Numbered from the stretch's first letter, positions 1 through 6,106 are shown. The stretch is DNA of 6,156 nt from Sphingobacteriales bacterium (GCA_020058405.1 JAGVEE010000353.1:1-6156); one strand, 5' to 3'. Numbers and translations are program-made. Notes: generated by a model not told the origin, from the sequence alone.

Positions 1-803
1 GCATGCCTACGCACAACTTGAAAAGGAGTTAGTCCTTTTGCTTTTGCAGTACGTATGTAATCCATTTTCATTACATCTAACATCGAACTTCTAGTTAATT
101 GAACGATGATGGATAAAGGACGTAAACCCAATGTAAGTGCCGGTAAAATTAAATTTTTAAGCTGTAGCTCTTCTCCATTAAAAGGGTTATAATCATACAA
201 ACTACCCGACATGTTTAGTCCAGTATATTGCCCTAATAAAAATGCAAACAACCATGCAATTAAAATTCCTGCAAAAAAGGATGGCATGGATACGCCTAAA
301 ATTGCAAACGACATGGCCGAGCGATCTATCCATGTATCTTTATACAATGCTGCTACAAGTCCTAACAAAATACCTATAATACTTGCAAAAATCATACTTG
401 CAATAGCGAGCACTGCGGTGTTAGGAATGGTTTCCCATAAAATGTCGCTTACTTTTTTTTGAGTTTGATAAGATCTTCTTAAATATGGAGCTTTTAATAC
501 CAAGGTTTTTTCTCCAAATGTTAAGATGGATAAATATTGATATTTCGCTTGGTTAACCGAATCGTGCTGATGAACTGAAATCGGAGAAACATCATTTATA
601 TATAATAAAAACTGAATGTGTTTTGGTTTATCTAATCCAAACTCTTTGCGAACTGCTTCTAAGGAGGCAACATCCGTACGTTGACCTTGGGTCATGCGTG
701 CAGCATCGCCAGGTAAAATTGCAAACAAAGTAAACACAATGCTCACAACCCCCATCATTACAAATAGGCCGTAAAAAGATTTTCGGATAAAATATTGAAA
801 CAT
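1..803 (-). CDS. ABC transporter permease, DppB/OppB type (5' part, runs off left edge)
   Basis: This is an inner-membrane permease subunit of a peptide/nickel-type (DppB/OppB family) ABC importer. I translated it by hand from the ATG at 803-801: 267 codons are open to the window edge with no stop, so the 3' end is missing. Residues about 10-30 form the first membrane helix, ending in ILPGD, the family's conserved PGD turn. Further helices lie at about 128-153, 163-190 and 215-235. The partial EAA loop, which contacts the ATPase, is present near residues 236-268 (TRSSMLDVMKMDYIRTAKAK, then GL and RRHA). The stretch at about 66-120 is a long hydrophilic segment before the transport domain, longer than I expect for E. 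coli DppB. The ATG overlaps the TAA of the upstream gene by one base (TAATG), which suggests translational coupling in one operon. The family is clear. The substrate is unknown, and no solute-binding protein or ATPase gene is visible. Confidence 0.9.
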   Translation of the reverse strand, partial: MFQYFIRKSFYGLFVMMGVVSIVFTLFAILPGDAARMTQGQRTDVASLEAVRKEFGLDKPKHIQFLLYINDVSPISVHQHDSVNQAKYQYLSILTFGEKTLVLKAPYLRRSYQTQKKVSDILWETIPNTAVLAIASMIFASIIGILLGLVAALYKDTWIDRSAMSFAILGVSMPSFFAGILIAWLFAFLLGQYTGLNMSGSLYDYNPFNGEELQLKNLILPALTLGLRPLSIIVQLTRSSMLDVMKMDYIRTAKAKGLTPFQVVRRH

Positions 804-1915
804 TAGTTTTTCAACAATTTTTTCAGTTCATCATACGAAGGCAATCCTCTGTGCGACCATTTACCTTCTATGGTTCCGTTCTTTATCAATAACACACCAG
901 GGTTAGCTCTTACCATAGTTTTCAAGGTAGTAGCATCACAATAATAATAAGTAAAGGCTAAATTATTTTCGTGTCTGAACGTTTCCGTTACCAAATCATT
1001 TGAAGAGGTTAATCCAATGCTTCTTATTTTATAATCTTTTTCTAAACCACTGGTAATTTCTTTAATCTTATTGTAAGCTTCTTTATTGGTATTTTCTAAA
1101 TCGTATGAAACAACCCATAAAGAATAATCGGCATACTTAATAATATCTTCGGAGTAGTCGTTTCCATCTGCATCGGCAATACGCAAGTCTTTAATTTTTG
1201 GGCGGAATCCTTCTTTTATTAAAACGTTTTCTGTTTTCACCCATTTCCAAGTACTGTCTTGCCAAGGATAATCTTTTAATGTAAATGCTTGTTGAACTCC
1301 ATCCTTCTCGTAAATCATTTTTGTTTCTACAGAATCGGGAGCAGCACCTTCAGGTATTTTCATCAATTCAGGAATGTTATTCCCAACTTTATAAGGTAAA
1401 AAATCTACCGTTGGCAAATACAACACCGAGTAAATTCCTACTACCATAGAAATTACATAAGCTAAAATTACATAGGTAACTTGTTTAGTAACTGTTAAAC
1501 TCGAAGTAATTTTATTTCTTGCTAAAAAGATAATGGTAATAAAAACTAATAAAACAATATCTTTAGTGAAAGATTGCCAAGGTGTTAATTTAATAGCATC
1601 TCCAAAGCAACCGCAATCTGTAACCTTATCTGTAACGGCAGAATAACCTGTTAACCAGGTGAAGAATAAAATCATTAATAACAATACCCAAGAGAGTTGC
1701 TTTTGCATAATGCCAAACAATAAAGCAATACCTAGCACAACTTCTACGGCACAAATTATTACCGACATTGAAAGTGCGTAAGCACCTAACCAATCCATGC
1801 CAAATACCACAAAATATTCTTCTAATTTTATAGAGAATCCAATCGGGTCGTTTAATTTTATTAATCCAGAAATAATAAATAAAATACCAACGAAAAATCT
1901 GCTAAATGTTATCAT
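803..1915 (-). CDS. MauE/DoxX-like membrane protein with C-terminal thioredoxin-like domain (BT_3928 type)
   Basis: This 370-residue membrane protein resembles what is annotated in Bacteroidota as the BT_3928/DoxX family. Helices are visible at about 3-20, 44-68, 73-91, 115-133 and 145-166. The DCGCFGD motif (100-106) sits between helices 3 and 4; the CGCFG signature is typical of MauE-like proteins, which are linked to disulfide chemistry. With the N-terminus in the cytoplasm, this loop and the roughly 200-residue C-terminal part would both face the periplasm. The tail ends in a thioredoxin-like pattern: ANPGVLLIKNG at 337-347 resembles the thioredoxin cis-proline and following strand. No CXXC is present; the only tail cysteine is C326. 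The gene lies 11 bases after the DUF1599 gene and overlaps the permease start by one base. The molecular role is not established. A redox function is inferred from the CGC pair and the fold. Confidence 0.82.
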   Translation of the reverse strand: MITFSRFFVGILFIISGLIKLNDPIGFSIKLEEYFVVFGMDWLGAYALSMSVIICAVEVVLGIALLFGIMQKQLSWVLLLMILFFTWLTGYSAVTDKVTDCGCFGDAIKLTPWQSFTKDIVLLVFITIIFLARNKITSSLTVTKQVTYVILAYVISMVVGIYSVLYLPTVDFLPYKVGNNIPELMKIPEGAAPDSVETKMIYEKDGVQQAFTLKDYPWQDSTWKWVKTENVLIKEGFRPKIKDLRIADADGNDYSEDIIKYADYSLWVVSYDLENTNKEAYNKIKEITSGLEKDYKIRSIGLTSSNDLVTETFRHENNLAFTYYYCDATTLKTMVRANPGVLLIKNGTIEGKWSHRGLPSYDELKKLLKN

Positions 1916-1926
1916 GTTTATTTATT

Positions 1927-2478
1927 TTATTGTTGATTATAATTTAATTTGATGAGCCCAAAAATAGAATAGTTCATCATATCTTGATAGTTTGCAACTA
2001 CCCCTTCAGATACAAGTGTTGAGCCCTTGTTATCTTCAATTTGTTTAACACGCATTAATTTCATGAGTATTAAATCTGTAAGCGATTCTAACCTCATGTC
2101 TCTCCAAGCTTCTCCGTAATCGTGGTTCTTATCCATCATCAACTCTTTCGTTTCTTTTACTTTATTGTCGAAAAGAGTGCTCACTCTCGAAGCTTCGAGT
2201 TCTAAATCGTGTTCTGTATCGTGCAAATCAAGCTGAATCATGGCAATAATGCAATAATTAATAATGCCTACATATTCAGGAATGATGCCTTCATCAACCT
2301 TGCTAATCTTTTTTTCCTCTAGGGTTCGTATACGTTGAGCTTTAATAAATATTTGATCAGTTATAGAGGGCAAACGCAAAATTCGCCATGCCGTTCCATA
2401 ATCTTTTGTTTTTTTGATAAACAAATCTTTACAAGCTTGTATTACCTGATCGTATTCTAATGATGTATTCGTCTGCAA
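1927..2478 (-). CDS. Tandem DUF1599 (Nmad1) domain protein
   Basis: This 183-residue soluble, mostly helical protein is built from two copies of the DUF1599 domain, also called nucleotide modification associated domain 1. Copy 1 spans about residues 16-83 and copy 2 about 110-177. Both keep the same pattern: K.xDYGxAWRxxR (D26/Y27/G28, A30/W31/R32, R35 and D120/Y121/G122, A124/W125/R126, R129), then SxTD, a K..R pair, an EG at 63-64 and 158-159, and an NY at 74-75 and 169-170. The family has no proven activity. Its link to nucleotide or DNA-base metabolism comes from genome-context work on phage relatives. The start is TTG at 2478: no in-frame ATG lies close upstream, and the next internal Met is far into copy 1. 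It heads the minus-strand operon, 20 bases from divergent folP. Family confidence is high; function is unknown. Confidence 0.85.
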   Translation of the reverse strand: MQTNTSLEYDQVIQACKDLFIKKTKDYGTAWRILRLPSITDQIFIKAQRIRTLEEKKISKVDEGIIPEYVGIINYCIIAMIQLDLHDTEHDLELEASRVSTLFDNKVKETKELMMDKNHDYGEAWRDMRLESLTDLILMKLMRVKQIEDNKGSTLVSEGVVANYQDMMNYSIFGLIKLNYNQQ

Positions 2479-2498
2479 TTTTTTTATAATTTTACCAA

Positions 2499-3368
2499 GT
2501 GCATAAAAATAAGCTTTTTTACGAAAAATCCATTGAAATAAAAGGGAAGCATATTGGGGCTTTCAAACCAATGGTGATGGGTATTTTAAACATTACCCCC
2601 GATTCTTTCTATGCAGCAAGCAGAAAGCAAACTGAGAATGAGATTATTAACACTGTCGAAAAAATGTTGGCAGAGGGTGCAGATATACTTGATATTGGCG
2701 CATATTCATCAAGGCCAAATGCTACAAACATTACAGAGGAAGAGGAATGGAGCCGTTTAGAGTGGGTTTTAAAGATGTTAAGTACCCGTTTTCCTTCTAG
2801 TATTATATCTGTTGATACATTCAGATCAAGCGTTGCAGACAGAAGCATTTCGTGCGGAGCAGATATAATAAACGATATTTCTGCAGGAAATTTAGATGAA
2901 AAGATGTTCGATGTTGTAGTGAAAAACAACTGCCCGTACATAATGATGCACATGCGTGGCAACCCGCAAACCATGCAAACACTCAATCAGTACAACAACA
3001 TTACAAAAGAAGTTATTGAATATTTTGAAGAGAAAATAGCAAGTTTAAAAAAGATAAACTTTGAAAAAATAATTATTGACCCTGGTTTTGGTTTTGCAAA
3101 AAATGTAGAGCAGAATTTCGAGCTCTTAACTAATGCACAAGAGTTAAATGTCTTAGAAAGACCAATGTTGATTGGACTTTCTAGGAAGTCGATGATATAC
3201 AAAACACTTCAAACAAATGCCGAGGAAGCCTTAAATGGTACTACTGCCTTAAACATGATAGCGTTAGAAAAGGGAGCAAAAATTTTAAGAGTACACGATG
3301 TAAAAGAAGCGGTAGAATGTGTAAAACTTTGGGAAAAATTAAATGAATCTCATAATTCGTATATTTAG
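2499..3368 (+). CDS. folP: Dihydropteroate synthase
   Basis: FolP condenses 6-hydroxymethyl-dihydropterin diphosphate with p-aminobenzoate to give dihydropteroate in cytoplasmic folate synthesis; it is the sulfonamide target. All TIM-barrel signatures are present: VMGILNITPDSF (26-37), DILDIGAYSSRP (62-73), SVDTFRS (104-110), IINDISAG (123-130), MMHMRGNPQTMQ (149-160), IIIDPGFGFAKN (191-202), PMLIGLSRKS (222-231) with the pterin-site lysine at K230, and RVHDV at 264-268. At 289 residues the length is normal. GTG at 2499 is the start: an in-frame TAA lies at 2487-2489, no other start codon lies between, and the first internal ATG (2574) would remove the first barrel strand. N74 follows the SSRP motif where Gly is usual (SSRPGA). 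The stop is 2 bases before cdaA, so the two genes are almost certainly co-transcribed. Confidence 0.96.
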   Translation: MHKNKLFYEKSIEIKGKHIGAFKPMVMGILNITPDSFYAASRKQTENEIINTVEKMLAEGADILDIGAYSSRPNATNITEEEEWSRLEWVLKMLSTRFPSSIISVDTFRSSVADRSISCGADIINDISAGNLDEKMFDVVVKNNCPYIMMHMRGNPQTMQTLNQYNNITKEVIEYFEEKIASLKKINFEKIIIDPGFGFAKNVEQNFELLTNAQELNVLERPMLIGLSRKSMIYKTLQTNAEEALNGTTALNMIALEKGAKILRVHDVKEAVECVKLWEKLNESHNSYI

Positions 3369-3370
3369 GC

Positions 3371-4168
3371 ATGGAACCATTCGATTTAGGATTATTTAAA
3401 ATTGGAGTATTCGATGTAATCGATATTGTATTAGTAGGCTTTATTATTTTTCAAATTTATAACTTAATAAGAGGCACAATTGCAGTAAATATTTTTATTG
3501 GCTTGATGCTTATTTATTTATTATGGATAGGTGTAAAAGCCTTGAATATGCAATTGTTATCTGGCATACTAGATAAAGTAATTGGGGTTGGAGTTATTGC
3601 TTTAATTATTGTATTTCAACAAGAAATACGACGATTTTTATTATTGATAGGCCGAAATACGATATCCAGAAAAAATAGTTTTTGGAGGAGAATTTTACTT
3701 GGCAACACAATAATCGCAGATGCCGATCAACTCAACCTCTACCCTATTATTGAAGCCTGCCGAAACATGTCGATTAGCAAAACCGGTGCGTTAATAGTGT
3801 TTGCAAGAACATATGAGGAGCAAGTATATCAGAATAATGGTGAAATTATAAACGCAAAAATATCTAAGCGATTATTAGAATCTGTATTCGCTAAAACAAG
3901 TCCTTTACACGACGGAGCTGTTGTTATTGCTGATGGAATGTTAAAAGCGGCAAGTTGTATTTTACCTTTAACAGATAACACAGAACTACCGGATCAATTA
4001 GGATTGCGCCACCGTGCAGCAGTAGGAATTACCGAACAAAGTGACGCAATTGCTATTATTATTTCTGAGGAAACAGGTTACATATCCATTGCCAATAGAG
4101 GCAAAGTAAAAACCAATGTTAATACTGAAGAACTGGAACGAAGCATCCGCAAGTTTGGAAATTGGTGA
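3371..4168 (+). CDS. cdaA: Diadenylate cyclase CdaA (c-di-AMP synthase)
   Basis: CdaA makes cyclic di-AMP from two ATP molecules at the inner membrane. Its 265 residues have the family layout: three N-terminal helices (about 14-33, 37-55, 62-82), a connecting segment with FQQEIRRFLLLIGR (82-95, the counterpart of the FQPELRR stretch in Firmicutes enzymes), then the DAC catalytic domain. GALIVFAR is at 139-146. The two active-site motifs are intact: DGA at 181-183 (in SPLHDGAVVI) and RHR at 213-215 (in LGLRHRAAVGI). SEETG follows at 232-236. The ATG is 2 bases after the folP stop. No cdaR (YbbR-domain regulator) or glmM follows, unlike the Firmicutes cdaA-cdaR-glmM operon. Instead an opposing gene ends 14 bases downstream. 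The enzyme should be active; c-di-AMP receptors lie outside the window. Confidence 0.95.
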   Translation: MEPFDLGLFKIGVFDVIDIVLVGFIIFQIYNLIRGTIAVNIFIGLMLIYLLWIGVKALNMQLLSGILDKVIGVGVIALIIVFQQEIRRFLLLIGRNTISRKNSFWRRILLGNTIIADADQLNLYPIIEACRNMSISKTGALIVFARTYEEQVYQNNGEIINAKISKRLLESVFAKTSPLHDGAVVIADGMLKAASCILPLTDNTELPDQLGLRHRAAVGITEQSDAIAIIISEETGYISIANRGKVKTNVNTEELERSIRKFGNW

Positions 4169-4183
4169 TTCGAATTTTCGAAT
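4168..4183. terminator. Short inverted repeat between convergent stops, possible weak bidirectional terminator
   Basis: ATTCGAA, TT, TTCGAAT form a perfect 7-base inverted repeat. It runs from the last base of the cdaA TGA to the first base (on the plus strand) of the opposing stop codon, so it fills the whole gap between the two genes. In RNA it would fold as about 6 pairs with an ATTT loop. No long T-run follows on either strand and the stem is AT-rich, so termination would be weak. It may simply be a compact gene junction. Confidence 0.35.
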
Positions 4184-4593
4184 TAGCAGAACTCTGCGTA
4201 AGCAGCTTTTAAATTCTCTGCAATTAATTGCGCTGGTCGGCCTTCTATATGGCGACGCTCTATCATGTGCACTAATTTACCATCTTTAAACAAAGCAATA
4301 GCTGGAGATGATGGAGGGTAAGGCAACATATGAGCACGAGCTGTATCCACAGCATCTTTTTCCATTCCTGCAAAAACAGTTACTAATTTTGATGGTTTTT
4401 TATCTCCATCGATAGACATTTTAACTCCCGGACGTGCATTTGCTGCTGCACAACCACAAACTGAATTCACCATTACTAGAACAGTACCTTCTGCCGAAAT
4501 AGCCGAATCTACTTGTTCTGGAGTTGTTAATTGTTCGAAACCTACGCTTGTAAGTTCATCGCGCATAGGCGCAACCATATATTCTGGATACAT
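4183..4593 (-). CDS. Bacilliredoxin-like protein, BrxA/BrxB (YphP/YqiW) family
   Basis: This is a small cytoplasmic thioredoxin-fold protein of the BrxA/BrxB family (formerly DUF1094). In Firmicutes these proteins remove bacillithiol from S-thiolated proteins. The 136-residue length is near family size. It opens with MYPEYMVAPMRDEL, has the redox motif CGC at 46-48 in NSVCGCAAANARPG (43-56), the cis-proline region SSPAIALFKDG (95-105, P97) and ERRHIEGR (112-119), and ends in a cysteine (C136), as many homologues do. The fold uses CXC, not CXXC. Whether this host makes bacillithiol cannot be told here, so the thiol partner is open. The gene is monocistronic in this view, with its own Bacteroidota-type promoter at 4624-4656, and converges on cdaA. 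The ATG at 4593 matches the family N-terminus. Confidence 0.93.
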   Translation of the reverse strand: MYPEYMVAPMRDELTSVGFEQLTTPEQVDSAISAEGTVLVMVNSVCGCAAANARPGVKMSIDGDKKPSKLVTVFAGMEKDAVDTARAHMLPYPPSSPAIALFKDGKLVHMIERRHIEGRPAQLIAENLKAAYAEFC

Positions 4594-4623
4594 AATGTAA
4601 TTTATAATTGATTTAAATTAATG

Positions 4624-4656
4624 CAAATTTAGTGATTTAACTTCTTTAATGAGCAA
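4624..4656 (-). promoter_or_regulatory. Promoter of the bacilliredoxin-like gene, Bacteroidota -33/-7 type
   Basis: Read on the minus strand, 4631-4624 is TAAATTTG followed by C, a full match to the Bacteroidota -7 element TAnnTTTG. A TTG at 4656-4654 lies 22 bases upstream as the -33 element, at the long end of the usual spacing. The transcript should start near 4617, leaving about 24 untranslated bases before the ATG at 4593. No Shine-Dalgarno sequence is visible, as is usual in this phylum. Confidence 0.7.
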
Positions 4657-4713
4657 TTTGTTTGAAAAACACATCCTTATATAAGTATTTTTTTGTGTTT
4701 TACAAACCAATAG
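4654..4713. repeat. Imperfect inverted repeat between divergent promoters (candidate operator)
   Basis: The arms are 4654-4673 and 4694-4713; 17 of 20 positions are complementary. The inner 14 bases pair at 13 of 14: GTTTGAAAAACACA on the left, TGTGTTTTACAAAC on the right. The 20-base centre contains a perfect 10-base palindrome, CTTATATAAG (4676-4685), offset 3 bases from the axis of the outer repeat. The left arm includes the proposed -33 TTG of the bacilliredoxin-like gene; the right arm covers the -33 TTTG of ahcY and nearly all of its spacer. Neither predicted transcript includes both arms, so it should act as DNA, for example as a binding site for a dimeric or paired regulator. This role is inferred; no protein is known to bind it. 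Confidence 0.55.
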
Positions 4714-4723
4714 GGTAATTTTG
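4692..4723 (+). promoter_or_regulatory. Promoter of ahcY, Bacteroidota -33/-7 type
   Basis: TAATTTTG at 4716-4723, followed by C, fully matches the -7 consensus TAnnTTTG. TTTG at 4692-4695 is the -33 element, with a favourable 20-base spacer. The start of transcription should fall near 4729-4731, giving a leader of about 25 bases before the ATG at 4754. That leader is too short for a riboswitch. The -33 box lies inside the inverted repeat at 4654-4713, so a protein bound there could block or tune this promoter. Confidence 0.8.
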
Positions 4724-4753
4724 CGTTTCAGTATTAGAAAAATTTATAAAAAA

Positions 4754-6061
4754 ATGGTAGATACCTTCGTAAAGTACAAAGTTAAAGACATCTCATTAGC
4801 AGAATGGGGTCGCAAAGAAATTCAATTAGCAGAAGCAGAAATGCCAGGATTAATGGCATTAAGAGCAGAATATGGCGATTCTAAGCCATTAAGAGGCGCT
4901 CGTGTTGCAGGTTGTTTACACATGACAATCCAAACTGCTGTATTAATTGAAACATTAGTAGAGTTAGGAGCAGAAGTTACTTGGTCATCATGTAACATCT
5001 TCTCAACACAAGATCATGCAGCAGCAGCAATTGCAGCAGCAGGAATTTCTGTTTATGCTTGGAAAGGCATGAACGAAGAAGAATTTGAATGGTGTATAGA
5101 GCAAACCTTATATTTTGGTGAAGATCGTAAGCCATTAAACATGATTTTAGATGATGGTGGTGATTTAACTAACATGGTGTTCGATAAATTCCCTCAATTA
5201 GTTGATGGTATTAAAGGATTATCAGAAGAAACTACTACTGGTGTATTACGTTTATACGATCGTATGAAGAGTGGTACATTAGTAATGCCAGCAATTAACG
5301 TAAACGACTCGGTAACAAAATCTAAATTTGATAACAAATACGGTTGCCGCGAGTCATTAGTAGATGCTATTCGTAGAGCTACAGACGTAATGATGGCTGG
5401 TAAAGTTGCAGTTGTTTGTGGTTTTGGTGATGTGGGTAAAGGTTCTGCAGATTCATTATCAAATTCAGGTGTTCGTGTAATTGTAACTGAAATTGATCCA
5501 ATTTGTGCACTACAAGCTGCAATGGAAGGTTACGAAGTTAAAAAGTTAAATACAGCTATCGCTGAAGCTGATATCGTTGTAACTGCAACTGGTAACTTCA
5601 ACATTGTTCGTGGAGAGCATTTCAAAATGATGAAAGACAAAGCAATCGTTTGTAACATCGGTCACTTCGATAATGAAATAGACATGGCTTGGTTAAACAA
5701 AAACTACGGTGCTTCAAAAATTGAAATTAAACCACAAGTAGATAAATATACAGTAGACGGTAACGACATCATCGTATTAGCTGAAGGTCGTTTAGTAAAC
5801 TTAGGTTGTGCTACTGGTCACCCTTCATTTGTAATGTCGAATTCATTTACAAACCAAGTATTAGCTCAATTAGAGTTATGGGCAAATTCTGCTAACTACG
5901 AAAACAAAGTATATACTTTGCCTAAGCATTTAGATGAAAAAGTTGCTCGTTTACACTTAGCTAAAATTGGTGTTGAATTAGAAGAATTATCTGAAGAACA
6001 AGCAGAATACATTGGTGTTCCAAAAAACGGACCATTCAAAGGTGACGCTTACAGATACTAG
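4754..6061 (+). CDS. ahcY: S-adenosylhomocysteine hydrolase (adenosylhomocysteinase)
   Basis: AhcY reversibly splits S-adenosylhomocysteine into adenosine and homocysteine, relieving product inhibition of methyltransferases; it is cytoplasmic, NAD-dependent and normally tetrameric. The 435 residues carry all key elements: GCLHMTIQTAVL (53-64), catalytic D134, EETTTGV (158-164), NVNDSVTKSKFDN (182-194) with K189 and D193, YGCRES (196-201), the Rossmann loop GFGDVGKG (223-230), E246 after the second strand, GHPSFVMSNSF (355-365), and the C-terminal GPFKGDAYRY (426-435) whose Lys and Tyr close the neighbouring subunit's NAD site. The start is ATG 4754. An in-frame TTG at 4721 would add 11 residues but lies inside the promoter's -7 box, before the expected transcript start. 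Arginine is mostly CGT, whereas folP and cdaA use mainly AGA/CGA/AGG, a bias fitting high expression. An intrinsic terminator follows. Confidence 0.98.
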   Translation: MVDTFVKYKVKDISLAEWGRKEIQLAEAEMPGLMALRAEYGDSKPLRGARVAGCLHMTIQTAVLIETLVELGAEVTWSSCNIFSTQDHAAAAIAAAGISVYAWKGMNEEEFEWCIEQTLYFGEDRKPLNMILDDGGDLTNMVFDKFPQLVDGIKGLSEETTTGVLRLYDRMKSGTLVMPAINVNDSVTKSKFDNKYGCRESLVDAIRRATDVMMAGKVAVVCGFGDVGKGSADSLSNSGVRVIVTEIDPICALQAAMEGYEVKKLNTAIAEADIVVTATGNFNIVRGEHFKMMKDKAIVCNIGHFDNEIDMAWLNKNYGASKIEIKPQVDKYTVDGNDIIVLAEGRLVNLGCATGHPSFVMSNSFTNQVLAQLELWANSANYENKVYTLPKHLDEKVARLHLAKIGVELEELSEEQAEYIGVPKNGPFKGDAYRY

Positions 6062-6096
6062 TGAATAGTGACTGGTTACTAGTGAATAGTACTGGT
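6056..6096 (+). repeat. Imperfect tandem repeat of about 21 bases at the ahcY stop codon
   Basis: Copy 1 (6056-6076, TACTAGTGAATAGTGACTGGT) is followed at once by copy 2 (6077-6096), identical except for loss of one G. The start of a decayed third unit (TACTAAGTA) follows from 6096, and a related GTGAATGGTG occurs at 6145-6154. The ahcY TAG lies inside copy 1. The unit is rich in TAG and TGA, so it places stop codons in more than one frame just after the gene. It looks like a simple intergenic repeat, with no sign of a mobile element. Confidence 0.75.
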
Positions 6097-6106
6097 ACTA
6101 AGTATT

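Noticed and set aside
453..460. Run of eight A on the coding strand of the permease as a programmed frameshift site
   Set aside because: The zero frame stays open and keeps family motifs on both sides, and no downstream structure or second frame is evident.
211..462. Plus-strand open frame of 83 codons
   Set aside because: It lies wholly opposite the ABC permease, whose translation has clear family motifs; its own sequence is low complexity and matches nothing I know.
2487..2494. TAATTTTA as a -7 box for folP
   Set aside because: One mismatch to TAnnTTTG, and it would start transcription at or after the GTG start, which does not fit a normal leader.
2609..2986. Minus-strand open frame of 125 codons inside folP
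   Set aside because: Antisense shadow of the conserved folP barrel; serine/isoleucine-rich with no recognisable domain.
2987..3202. Minus-strand open frame of 71 codons inside folP
   Set aside because: Antisense shadow directly after the previous one; no motif and no sign of a start site.
4186..4197. GCAGAACTCTGC inverted repeat at the end of the bacilliredoxin-like gene
   Set aside because: Five-base arms around two bases, inside conserved coding sequence near the C-terminus; probably chance.
4724..4753. SAH or SAM riboswitch upstream of ahcY
   Set aside because: The predicted leader is about 25 bases, too short for any known SAH/SAM aptamer, and upstream symmetry lies outside the transcript.
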